A stretch of DNA of 64,000 nt from Burkholderia sp. Bp8963 (lineage in GTDB: Bacteria; Pseudomonadota; Gammaproteobacteria; Burkholderiales; Burkholderiaceae). A model generated the notes under the pieces. It had not been told where the DNA came from, made no database searches, and saw nothing but the letters and a program-made list of their open reading frames with translations. The stretch spans positions 32,215 to 96,214 of the forward strand of contig NZ_QTQP01000030.1 of the NCBI RefSeq assembly GCF_003854275.1, given 5' to 3'. Both the position numbers and the translations under genes were made by a program. Below are positions 34,536 to 43,057 of the stretch, piece after piece (the first letter of the stretch is position 1; each line of letters begins with the position of its first letter).

Positions 34536-35327
34536 ATGAGCGATAAAAAAGAGACGAGCACGCGGGTGAACGGTGGCCCCCCCGGTTCGCGACGGCCCCG
34601 CCAAGGGGCCATGGAAGCCGGCGATGCTCATGCGGTGGACGGTGCGGGCCAGGGCGGGGGCGACCGGCGCGAACCTCGCGGTGCGCGGCGCAAGCGCGAG
34701 ACGCGCGCTCGCCTGCTCGAGGCGGCGCTCGCCCTGGTGGCGACGAAAGGTTTCGAGTACGTGACCATCAACGAGATCACGGAAGCGGCGGACGTGGGTT
34801 TCGGCTCGTTCTACAACCACTTCGAATCAAAGGATGCGCTGCATGCGGCGCTCGTCGATTGGGTGATCGAGGAGTTCGGCGACCGGCTCGATGCGCTTGT
34901 GAGCGGTCTATCCGATCCGGCGGAGGTGGTTGCGGTGTGCGTGCGACACACCTTGATTCGCGCGCGGCGCGAACCGGTTTGGGGTCGTTTCCTGATTCGC
35001 GAGGGATTTTCGGATCGCGCACTGCACCTCGGTATGAGTCGGCGGCTGAGGCGCGATAGCGAGACGGGTATTGCAGCCGGACGCTTCGCCGCGGCCGATC
35101 CCTTCATGAGCCATGTCTCGGTGACCGGCATCGTTCTCGCGGCGATTGCCGCGGAACTCAAAGTTGTCGCCCCGGGCCGATCCCCGGCCGAAGGGGATCG
35201 GGACCGGGACGTTGCGCAAGAGCACCTTGCGGAGCGCGCCGCCGTGGCTGTATTGCAGGCGTTGGGTTTGGGGCGTGCCGAGGCGGAGGGTGTCGCACGG
35301 CGGCCGTTGCCGGTAGCGCCGCGTTGA
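34536..35327 (+). CDS. TetR-family regulator, paralogue 2, divergent from the efflux operon
   Basis: 263 residues from the ATG at 34536 (MSDKKETSTRVNGG; upstream in-frame starts are possible). The helix-turn-helix ETRARLLEAALALVATKGFEY, INEITEAADVGFGSFYNHFESKDALH is near-identical to the TetR at 23938. The extended, low-complexity N-terminal 45 residues differ. It is divergent from the adaptor gene, the standard arrangement for an AcrR-type efflux repressor. Confidence 0.92.
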   Translation: MSDKKETSTRVNGGPPGSRRPRQGAMEAGDAHAVDGAGQGGGDRREPRGARRKRETRARLLEAALALVATKGFEYVTINEITEAADVGFGSFYNHFESKDALHAALVDWVIEEFGDRLDALVSGLSDPAEVVAVCVRHTLIRARREPVWGRFLIREGFSDRALHLGMSRRLRRDSETGIAAGRFAAADPFMSHVSVTGIVLAAIAAELKVVAPGRSPAEGDRDRDVAQEHLAERAAVAVLQALGLGRAEAEGVARRPLPVAPR

Positions 35328-35493
35328 CGGCGAGCGCGGACATCGATGGTGTGTTGATTCGCGGTGCGCAGGGCGTCCGATCGCTGACGATCGTGCCGGT
35401 TCCGAGACCCGGCGCCGGGCGGCACGGAGCGTGACCGGTTCGTGTGGCTTACTGAAGAGCAATTTTCGAAGGCGATGCGTTGGCGGGGGGAAC

Positions 35494-36609
35494 CTACTCC
35501 CGCCAATTCGCATAAAGCGCGCTCGCCAGATAGCGCCGACGCACCTCGCGCAGTGCCGTCGCAAGGATGGCGCTGACAGGAAGCGCGAGCAGTACGCCGA
35601 AAAAGCCGAACAGTTGGCCGAACGCCAGCAGCGCAAAAATCACCGCGAGCGGATGCAGACCGATGCGCTCACCGATGAGCCGAGGCGTAAGAAACGCCGT
35701 CTCGAGCACTTGCCCAATCCCATAGATCAAGGCCACCGCACCGAAACCGTACCAGTCGCCGAATTGGAGCAGCGCGGCGAGCAGCGCGAGTACGAGCCCC
35801 GTCGCGAAGCCGACATAAGGGATGAAGACCGCAAGCCCGGTAAATAGACCGACAGGCAATGCGACGCCGAAGCCGGCGAGGCCCAGCGCGATCGGGTAGA
35901 ACGTTGCCAGCACAACCATGACGAGCAATTGGCCGCGCAGATATTGCGACAGAATCTGATCCATCTCGGTGACGAGCGCGCGCGTTTTGCCGAGCCACGG
36001 GCGAGGCACGAGGCTTTCGATCCGGGCGAAGACCTTACACCTGTCGTAGAGCAGGTAGTACAGCACGAGCGGTACCACGACGACATTGCCCACCACGGTA
36101 ACCAATGCGCTGCCGCCCGTGCGCACATAGCGCCATGCTGCAAGCTGTACCGATTGCCCGCCGCCTTCGAGCCGGCTCGTCAGTACGTTGCGCAAGCTCG
36201 ACAGATCGAACGACCCGTCCAGGCCGAACATGGCGAGCTTCGGCTGAAGCCACGCATTGATCTTTGCCGTGAATCCTGGAATGTGCGCGGCGAGCGCCGG
36301 CAGCTCTTTCTGGATCACGGCGAACACGAGCAGCGCAAGCGACACGATGACCGACGCAAACAAAAGCATCATGACGAGCGCAGCGAGAGAGCGTGGAATG
36401 CGCTGACGGACGAGCCATTCGACACCGGGCTGGAGCATGTAGGCAATCAAGCCGCCAAGCAGGAACGGCGCCAGCACCGGACGCAGGATCCAGATCAGAG
36501 CGCCGAGCCCGACTGCGAGGGCACCCCAGAGCACTGCCTGCCGCTGGTAGGAGTTGGGTCGCGCACGCTCTTGCTGCAGCTCGCGCGTTGCGGGTGGATT
36601 CGTCGACAT
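35494..36609 (-). CDS. AI-2E family (PerM/YhhT-type) transporter
   Basis: 371 residues with about eight hydrophobic segments, starting with AVLWGALAVGLGALIWILRPVLAPFLLGGLIAY, then a cytoplasmic/periplasmic stretch and a C-terminal set including GLFTGLAVFIPYVGFATGLVLALLAALL and the conserved PRLIGERIGLHPLAVIFALLAFGQLFGFFGVLLALP. Family members export small molecules or ions; autoinducer-2 export has been shown only for TqsA. It is a single-gene unit between the efflux and aromatic clusters. Confidence 0.92.
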   Translation of the reverse strand: MSTNPPATRELQQERARPNSYQRQAVLWGALAVGLGALIWILRPVLAPFLLGGLIAYMLQPGVEWLVRQRIPRSLAALVMMLLFASVIVSLALLVFAVIQKELPALAAHIPGFTAKINAWLQPKLAMFGLDGSFDLSSLRNVLTSRLEGGGQSVQLAAWRYVRTGGSALVTVVGNVVVVPLVLYYLLYDRCKVFARIESLVPRPWLGKTRALVTEMDQILSQYLRGQLLVMVVLATFYPIALGLAGFGVALPVGLFTGLAVFIPYVGFATGLVLALLAALLQFGDWYGFGAVALIYGIGQVLETAFLTPRLIGERIGLHPLAVIFALLAFGQLFGFFGVLLALPVSAILATALREVRRRYLASALYANWRE

Positions 36610-36909
36610 CTTGGGGCTCGTGATCGGCTGCCGGGGCTGATTCTCGGGATCGGTAGACGACGACTACCCGGCTCGACGTCGGCTCCAGATGCGATATAGT
36701 GCACAACAATGATAAAAAAATCAACTATGACGGTGTAATTTAACTAAGTGCATACCGGCATCAAAGGATAAGGCCACACCAGGCAGAGCCGCTGCACAAG
36801 TATTGGCTCGTTTGCACCAGTTGACAAAAGTATCAGCAATGACTTTAATGTCATCAGCGGGCCGAGCAATTGATCGGACGAGCAACCATAGAGACGATAG
36901 GAGCTGAGC
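36610..36909. other. AT-richer intergenic region between AI-2E gene and aromatic cluster
   Basis: About 300 bp, noticeably A+T-richer than its surroundings, with no gene. It contains a well-formed promoter and dyad at 36821-36854 reading into the dioxygenase gene. The promoter of the AI-2E gene must also lie here. Confidence 0.6.
36821..36854 (+). promoter_or_regulatory. Sigma-70 promoter with dyad over the -10
   Basis: TTGACA (36821-36826, perfect), 17 bp, TTTAAT (36844-36849, 5 of 6). The -10 is enclosed by an inverted repeat ATGAC-TTTAAT-GTCAT (36839-36854), an arrangement expected for a repressor site. It drives the extradiol dioxygenase gene at 36910, whose GTG is 60 bp downstream. No regulator gene lies adjacent, so the binding protein is unknown. 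Confidence 0.7.
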
Positions 36910-38007
36910 GTGGAGACAAGCGCGCATATTGGCGTTCCCAGATTGACTACTGCACAACCGTCGCGTCATCCTCATCCCACGACCAAGGCGTCGGCGTTGT
37001 CGTACTTGATCTTCGACCGTCCGGACCTCGGACAGGCCGAGCGGTTTCTCAACGACTTCGGACTGCGAACGGTCTTTCGAAACGAAGCGTTGTTGCTGTT
37101 GCGAGGCACCGGCCCGGCGCCGTTCTGTTATGTCGTTCGCCACGCGGCGAAGGCACGGTTTGCCGGCTTTGGATTGCAGGTCGACAGCAAGTCGGACCTG
37201 CATGCCCTGACCAAGCTCCCCGGCGCCTCGGGAGTGGAATCGTCGGACTGGCCCGGCGGCGGATATCGCGTGACGTTGACCGACCCGTCGGGCTTTCGCG
37301 TCGATGCAGTCTGGGGCCGTCGCGAAGTCGAACCGTTGCCCCATCGAAACGCGCTTCAATTCAATTCCGTGGACGCGGCAGTACGAATCAACGACACGCA
37401 GCGCCCGCCGGCGGACGCGCCTGAAGTCATCAAGCTGGGGCATGTCGTGCTCGAGTTGGCCGACTTCCAGGAAACGTGCGCGTGGTACACCCAGCACTTC
37501 GGTTTTATCGCGAGCGATGTGCAGACACTCCCGGACGGCTCACCCGCCGTCGCATTCATGCGTCTGGATCTGGGCGAGCGGCCAGCCGACCATCACACGC
37601 TCGCATTGGCACAAGGCTTCATTCCGAAGTACAGCCATAGTGCCTTTGAATTGGTCGATGCGGACGCGGTCGGCATGGGGCAACGCGTGCTGCGCGAAAA
37701 AGGTTGGACGCACGCCTGGGGTATCGGACGTCATATTCTGGGCAGCCAGATATTCGACTACTGGCAAGACCCCTGGGGCGACAAGCACGAACACTACTGC
37801 GACGGCGACCTCTTCACGTCGGACGTACCTACCGGCCTGCATACGATCAGCCGTGAAGCGATGGCCCAATGGGGGCCGGCAATGCCACGCAGTTTCACCA
37901 AGCCCAAGCTGTCGCTGTCGAGCCTGGCCGCCCTCATCCGCAACCTCCGGCGCAGTCCGGATCTGACGATGAGCAAGCTGCTGACGCTCGCCAAGATATT
38001 CGCCTGA
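36910..38007 (+). CDS. Extradiol ring-cleavage dioxygenase (VOC family), copy 1
   Basis: 365 residues from a GTG preceded by TAGGAGCTGA. Two-domain vicinal-oxygen-chelate enzyme of the 2,3-dihydroxybiphenyl/catechol 2,3-dioxygenase type. The Fe(II) ligands are visible: His178 (KLGHVVLEL), His243 (KYSHSAFELVD) and Glu294 in KHEHYCDGD. The segment WGIGRHILGSQIFDYWQDPWG is the family signature around the substrate pocket. It cleaves catechol-type rings next to the hydroxyls. N- and C-terminal extensions (about 30 and 35 residues) are not in copy 2 at 42034. Substrate unknown. Confidence 0.92.
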   Translation: METSAHIGVPRLTTAQPSRHPHPTTKASALSYLIFDRPDLGQAERFLNDFGLRTVFRNEALLLLRGTGPAPFCYVVRHAAKARFAGFGLQVDSKSDLHALTKLPGASGVESSDWPGGGYRVTLTDPSGFRVDAVWGRREVEPLPHRNALQFNSVDAAVRINDTQRPPADAPEVIKLGHVVLELADFQETCAWYTQHFGFIASDVQTLPDGSPAVAFMRLDLGERPADHHTLALAQGFIPKYSHSAFELVDADAVGMGQRVLREKGWTHAWGIGRHILGSQIFDYWQDPWGDKHEHYCDGDLFTSDVPTGLHTISREAMAQWGPAMPRSFTKPKLSLSSLAALIRNLRRSPDLTMSKLLTLAKIFA

Positions 38008-38043
38008 CACCCCCGCATTTCCGAACAACGGAGACTCGAAACC

Positions 38044-39000
38044 ATGTCACTGCATGTTTTGCATTATCGGCACGAAGGCCACGCTCGTTGGGGCGTGGTA
38101 CGAAACGGCGCCATCACGCCTATTCCCGGCGAATTCGCAACGACGGCGGAATTTATCGCCGCGAATCCGATTGAGCGCCTGCTCGAACTCGACGGTCCGA
38201 CGATTCCCGAGTCGACCGTGCAATGGCTCTCGCCTGTCACGGCGAATCAGCAGTTCATCTGCCAGGGTGCGAATTATCGCCAGCACATGATCGAATCCGG
38301 CATGGACCCGGATGTCAAGAAGTTCAACATGATCTTCACGAAGGCCGCGAGCTGCATCGTCGCTGCTGACTCGAAACTGGTGAAGCCACATGAGGTACGG
38401 TTTCTCGACTATGAGATCGAGCTCGGTCTTGTCCTCAAACGCGACATCACGTCCCGCGAAGCGGTTACTGACGAGAACCTGCACGATTTCATTGCCGGCG
38501 CCGTGATCGTCAACGACTACTCTGCGCGCGACATCCAGATTCCACAGATGCAGTTCTACAAGGGCAAGAGCTATCGTACGTTTGGCCCTGTCGGTCCGTA
38601 CCTTTGCCTGCTCGAAAAGCATGACATGCCGAAGCTGAAAGACCTCGTGCTGACGCTGACCGTCAACGGAAAGGTTCGACAGAACGATTCCACTTCGGGT
38701 CTTGTCTACGGCCCGGCAGAGACATTGACCGAGTTGTCCGGCGTTCACGACCTGCATGCCGGTGACTTGCTCGCAACGGGTACGCCGTCCGGTTGCGCGC
38801 TGATCATTCCGTCGCCGGAAAAGCAACGCGCCGCGGCACACCTGCCCGAAGCGGAGAAATGGCGTCTTTTCCTCGCCTTGCAAGCGGATCGACCGCAGTA
38901 CCTTCAGGATGGCGATGTGGTCGAAGCACGTATCGTCAGCCAGGATGGCTCGATCGATCTTGGCACCCAGCGCAACGTCGTCGTCGCAGAGGCCGCATGA
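38044..39000 (+). CDS. Fumarylacetoacetate hydrolase family protein
   Basis: 318 residues. FAA_hydrolase fold with metal-binding acids in LDYEIELGLVLKRDI, VNDYSARDIQ and the loop KSYRTFGPVGPYL; it ends with LATGTPSGCAL and DVVEARI. Members hydrolyse C-C bonds of beta-diketo acids or hydrate/decarboxylate 2-oxo-dienoates from meta-cleavage. It lies 36 bp after the extradiol gene and so probably acts on its ring-opened product. It overlaps the next gene by ATGA. Confidence 0.92.
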   Translation: MSLHVLHYRHEGHARWGVVRNGAITPIPGEFATTAEFIAANPIERLLELDGPTIPESTVQWLSPVTANQQFICQGANYRQHMIESGMDPDVKKFNMIFTKAASCIVAADSKLVKPHEVRFLDYEIELGLVLKRDITSREAVTDENLHDFIAGAVIVNDYSARDIQIPQMQFYKGKSYRTFGPVGPYLCLLEKHDMPKLKDLVLTLTVNGKVRQNDSTSGLVYGPAETLTELSGVHDLHAGDLLATGTPSGCALIIPSPEKQRAAAHLPEAEKWRLFLALQADRPQYLQDGDVVEARIVSQDGSIDLGTQRNVVVAEAA

Positions 39001-40988
39001 AAGGCGTCGCAAACGAGCAGGATGTCCTCGCTATCGAATCGCAGGGGCAACGGGCGGATCTTCCGTCGAGCACCTACGAAATGATCTGCCGGGGCGCCGC
39101 CATCAATCCATCGGCACCCGCGCTTTCGTTCTTCGCAACCACGGACGACTACGCGAACCCGGAGCGCTGGACTTACAGCGAACTGGTGCGCGACATCACG
39201 CGCACTGCGAACATGTTGTCGCGACTGGATGTACAGCGAGACACGGTCATCGCCTATGTATTGCCGAATCTACCCGAAACGCACTTTGTGATCTGGGGAG
39301 GCGAGGCGGTCGGCATTGTCTGCGCGATCAATCCACTGCTCGAAAGCGACGCGATCGGCGAGCTGCTCAATGCCTCAGGCGCCAGCGTGATTGTCACACT
39401 GGCGCCGTATCCCGGCACGGATCTGTGGCCGAAAGTGCAGGCGGTCTTGCACAAGGTTGCGTCGCTCAAGCATGTCGTGCTGGTAAACCTCGCCGACCAT
39501 GTGCCGGGCGAACAGCGATTTGCGGCCCGAATGCTCCAGCGCGGCGAATGCTCGAGGTTGCACGGCGAGGAAGGGGTGCGAGGCGCGGTTCCTTCGCACG
39601 TCGCCATCCACGACTTCGGCGAGGCAGTCGCACGGGAGCCGGGCACGGTGCTCTGCACCCCACACCGGATGAACAGGGACGACGTATCGTCCTGCTTCGG
39701 CACGGGCGGCACCACAGGCCTGCCAAAGATCGCGATGCGCCGGCACGGCAACGAGGTGGCCAATGCATGGAGCGCCGGACAATTCCTCGGTGAAAGCGTT
39801 GGCCCGGGCAAGACGATCTTCTGCGGATTGCCGCTTTTCCACGTCAATGCCGTGATGGTGACGGGACTGCTGCCGTTTTCACGCGGTGCGCATGTCGTGG
39901 TGGGCACGCCGCAAGGTTATCGCGGAGAAGGCGTCGTCAAACGCTTCTGGGACATCGTCGCGCATTACCGGATCAACTTTTTCAGCGGCGTGCCGACCCT
40001 CTATGGCTCGCTGCTGGACGTGCCCGTTGACGGCCGAGACATCAGTTCGCTCGAATACGGGTTGTGCGGTGCTGCGCCGATGCCGGTGGAATTGCTGCGT
40101 GCTTTCCAGGCGCGAACCGGAATCAGGATCCTCGAAGGCTACGGCCTCACGGAAGGTACCTGCATCAGCAGCGTCAATCCGCCGCTCGGCGAGCGGCGGG
40201 CCGGCTCGATTGGCCTTCGTCTTCCGGGCCAGGCCATGAAAGCCGTGATGGTCGATGAAACGGGCCGTTATGTGCGGGACTGTGTTGAGGACGAGGTTGG
40301 CCAACTGGTGATCTCCGGTCCGAACGTGTTCATCGGCTATGTGCGGCCGGAGCAAAACAGCGGCATCTGGATGGATCTGGCTGATGGCGGCAGATGGCTC
40401 AATACAGGCGATCTCGGACGCTGCGACGCAGACGGTTACTTCTGGCTCACGGGCCGAAAGAAGGAGCTGATCATTCGTGGCGGACACAACATCGATCCAG
40501 CAGCGATCGAAGAAGCGCTGCACCGACATCCCGCAGTGCAGATTGCTGCGGCAGTAGGGCGGCCTGACATGCATGCAGGCGAACTGCCGGTCGCCTATGT
40601 CCAGCTGAAGCCGGGCATAACGGCAAATGAAGCAGAAATGGCAGCGTTCCTGCGTGACGAGATCAGCGAGCGAGCTGCGTTCCCCAAAGGCATACGGATC
40701 GTTGAAACGATGCCGTTGACGGGGGTCGGCAAGATCTTCAAACCCGCGCTGAAGCGGATCGAAACCGTAGATGCCCTGCGGTCGGCGCTCGCGGAAGCTG
40801 GCGTCGAGGGCGCAACCGTCAGCATCGTTGAAGACGCCTTGCGCGGGATTTCAGTTCACGTCGAACTTCCCGACGCTGAACTCGAATCATCGGCGACTTC
40901 CGCGCTTGGACGCTTTCCGTTCGCGTTCTCGATCGCTGTCATGGCGAGTTCCGGGAGCAGGACTGCGCAGAAAGGCAAAACGAAGTAA
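38997..40988 (+). CDS. Acyl-CoA synthetase (AMP-forming)
   Basis: 663 residues from ATG 38997. ANL-family motifs: phosphate loop FGTGGTTGLPKIAM, RILEGYGLTEGT, WLNTGDLGRCDADGYFWLTGRKKELIIRGG, and the catalytic Lys in LTGVGKIFKPALK. It activates a carboxylic acid to its CoA ester at the expense of ATP. The C-terminal extension after the catalytic Lys is about 70 residues. In this cluster it could process the cleavage product or the incoming aromatic acid. Confidence 0.93.
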   Translation: MKGVANEQDVLAIESQGQRADLPSSTYEMICRGAAINPSAPALSFFATTDDYANPERWTYSELVRDITRTANMLSRLDVQRDTVIAYVLPNLPETHFVIWGGEAVGIVCAINPLLESDAIGELLNASGASVIVTLAPYPGTDLWPKVQAVLHKVASLKHVVLVNLADHVPGEQRFAARMLQRGECSRLHGEEGVRGAVPSHVAIHDFGEAVAREPGTVLCTPHRMNRDDVSSCFGTGGTTGLPKIAMRRHGNEVANAWSAGQFLGESVGPGKTIFCGLPLFHVNAVMVTGLLPFSRGAHVVVGTPQGYRGEGVVKRFWDIVAHYRINFFSGVPTLYGSLLDVPVDGRDISSLEYGLCGAAPMPVELLRAFQARTGIRILEGYGLTEGTCISSVNPPLGERRAGSIGLRLPGQAMKAVMVDETGRYVRDCVEDEVGQLVISGPNVFIGYVRPEQNSGIWMDLADGGRWLNTGDLGRCDADGYFWLTGRKKELIIRGGHNIDPAAIEEALHRHPAVQIAAAVGRPDMHAGELPVAYVQLKPGITANEAEMAAFLRDEISERAAFPKGIRIVETMPLTGVGKIFKPALKRIETVDALRSALAEAGVEGATVSIVEDALRGISVHVELPDAELESSATSALGRFPFAFSIAVMASSGSRTAQKGKTK

Positions 40989-41215
40989 CAGACGTTCGAG
41001 GTTGAGGGCTCGATACACGGTGGAGGCCGGAAGCAAAGCAGGGATCCGGATAAGCCATATCGTTGAATTTAGTACGACTACATAAGATAAGGAGATGATT
41101 TCTGGAATCGGTCCAAAGATACGAGGGCCGATCCGACGATCCATATCAATGGACAGATCGTTAAAGCGGTGCACACGATAAAAAGTTATTTAGCCGATGA
41201 GGCAGGAGAAGACGC

Positions 41216-41956
41216 GTGAGGAATTACAGGAGAAATGTTCGGCCTGTCGTTATGGCGGGTTTTATCTGTTCGGCTGCGCTTGCTGGAAATGCGAATGCCC
41301 AGTCGGCCGGAAGCTTTACCCTGTCGACGGGGTGGCTTCACGTAGCACCACAGGGTAATGCCACGCCGCTCACCGTGGAGAGCGCGGGTGGTGTTGCGGT
41401 CAATCAGCAGTTACCGGGCACTGGTGCACACGCGTCGTCAACGGATACGCTCGGCATCAACACCGAGTACTACGTGACTGACAACCTCGGGATCGCCACA
41501 CTCATTGGCCTGCCACTAACAGTCAATCTGAACGGCGAGGGGACGCTCGCGAAGTATGGCACCCTCGGCACGACGAGGCCAATGCCGCCCGCCGTCGAGC
41601 TTCGATATCACCTGTTTGACGCTCAGTCGAAATTTCGTCCTTTCATCGGATTGGGCGTGACCTATACGTGGTTCACCCAGGTTCGCGCCACCAACCGCCA
41701 GTTCATCACCGATAGCGTTGGTCCTGGCGGATCGATACGCGCTACGCTCAGTGCATCGTGGAACCCGGTGTTCGATGTCGGGGCAAGTTACGCGATTTCC
41801 AAACATTGGTCGGTCGGAGCGTCTGTCGGCTACATCCCGCTCAAGACGCACATGACCATATACGGACAGACCGCAACCGGAACGCAGATCGTTTCCAGGT
41901 CGACGCTCCGGATCGAACCCATTAACGTCTTTCTGAACGTCGGCTATACGTTCTAG
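41216..41956 (+). CDS. OmpW-family outer-membrane protein
   Basis: 246 residues from a GTG with AGGAGA upstream. Signal peptide (VMAGFICSAALAGNANA), then an eight-strand beta barrel including DTLGINTEYYVTDNLGIATLIGLP, RPFIGLGVTYTWF and SKHWSVGASVGYIPL, ending in NVFLNVGYTF. OmpW/AlkL proteins pass hydrophobic compounds across the outer membrane. Its location within the aromatic cluster suggests uptake of the ring substrate. Confidence 0.9.
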   Translation: MRNYRRNVRPVVMAGFICSAALAGNANAQSAGSFTLSTGWLHVAPQGNATPLTVESAGGVAVNQQLPGTGAHASSTDTLGINTEYYVTDNLGIATLIGLPLTVNLNGEGTLAKYGTLGTTRPMPPAVELRYHLFDAQSKFRPFIGLGVTYTWFTQVRATNRQFITDSVGPGGSIRATLSASWNPVFDVGASYAISKHWSVGASVGYIPLKTHMTIYGQTATGTQIVSRSTLRIEPINVFLNVGYTF

Positions 41957-42033
41957 CGCGGACGACCAGCGTTTCCTGACGCTAATTCCGGCGCCGGATC
42001 GTGCCGCCAACGCTTCATTCGCCAGGTTTTTTT

Positions 42034-42948
42034 ATGCTCATCGAAGACATCGAATACGTTATTTTTCGCCACCCGGACCTGGCTGCCGTCCGCAACTTCA
42101 TGGTCGACTACGGTTTGCTGGATCTGCAACAAGGCGCCGACACGCTTTATCTGCGCAGCTACGGGGACGCGCCTTTCTCCTACGTCTCGACGCAAGGCGA
42201 GGCCGCGTTTGTTGGTGTCGGGTTCCGCGTGAGCTCGCGCGAGGCGCTCGATACGTTGGCGGCACGCTTTGACTCGCCCGTGACCGATTGCCCGCATCCG
42301 GGCGGAGGCCTGTACACGGTGGGGGCCGATCCCGATGGCCGTCGGCTGGAGTTCGTGTTCGGCGCCGAACGTCTCCCAGTCGTTCCGTCGGGCGGCGCTC
42401 CGATCGTGTGGAATGACGCCCATGCGAGGAACCGGCTGGGCCATTTCCAGCGCCCGGCCTTCGGCCCGTCGCACATTCAGCGGCTTGGCCATGTGGCCGT
42501 CTTCTCGCCGGACCCGCAGGGATTGATCTCGTGGTATGGCGAAACCCTCGGCATGCAGCCGTCGGAACTGATCTACCAGGGTGACGAGAATCGTGTCGTG
42601 GCCGCCTTCATGCACCTGGAAACAGGCGCGACATGGACCGATCACCACACACTGGCCATTGTCGGCGGCAAGGCGGTGGGCCTGGACCACGCCTCCTTCG
42701 AATGTCGCGATATCGATGACGTGGGCATCGGTCACATGGTCATGGCCGATAAAGGCTACACGCACCGCTGGGGCATCGGCCGGCATTTCCACGGCAGCCA
42801 GATTTTCGATTACTGGACCGATCCCGCCGGCTTCCACATGGAGCATTACGTGGACGGCGACCTCGTCAACAGCGACTCGCCGCCCCTGAGCTATCCGTTC
42901 GGACGAGAAACATTGTTGCAATGGGGCCCGGCTTTCCCGGGTCTTTGA
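42034..42948 (+). CDS. Extradiol ring-cleavage dioxygenase (VOC family), copy 2
   Basis: 304 residues from ATG 42034 (an in-frame GTG at 42001 adds 11). Two VOC domains; Fe(II) ligands His153 (RLGHVAVFS), His219 (GLDHASFEC) and Glu270 in FHMEHYVDGDL. GYTHRWGIGRHFHGSQIFDYW is almost the same as in copy 1, so the two are paralogues in one cluster. It lies 97 bp before the molybdopterin subunit gene. Different ring substrates or successive intermediates may explain the pair (inference). Confidence 0.92.
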   Translation: MLIEDIEYVIFRHPDLAAVRNFMVDYGLLDLQQGADTLYLRSYGDAPFSYVSTQGEAAFVGVGFRVSSREALDTLAARFDSPVTDCPHPGGGLYTVGADPDGRRLEFVFGAERLPVVPSGGAPIVWNDAHARNRLGHFQRPAFGPSHIQRLGHVAVFSPDPQGLISWYGETLGMQPSELIYQGDENRVVAAFMHLETGATWTDHHTLAIVGGKAVGLDHASFECRDIDDVGIGHMVMADKGYTHRWGIGRHFHGSQIFDYWTDPAGFHMEHYVDGDLVNSDSPPLSYPFGRETLLQWGPAFPGL

Positions 42949-43057
42949 ACCACCACCAGACATGACCGCGCCCGCCTGAGCGGCTTGCCCGCTCGGGGGA
43001 GGCGGTCCGTAATGCCCTGATGCTTGCACCTGCGCAGCCTTCTGATTGGATCAAAAA

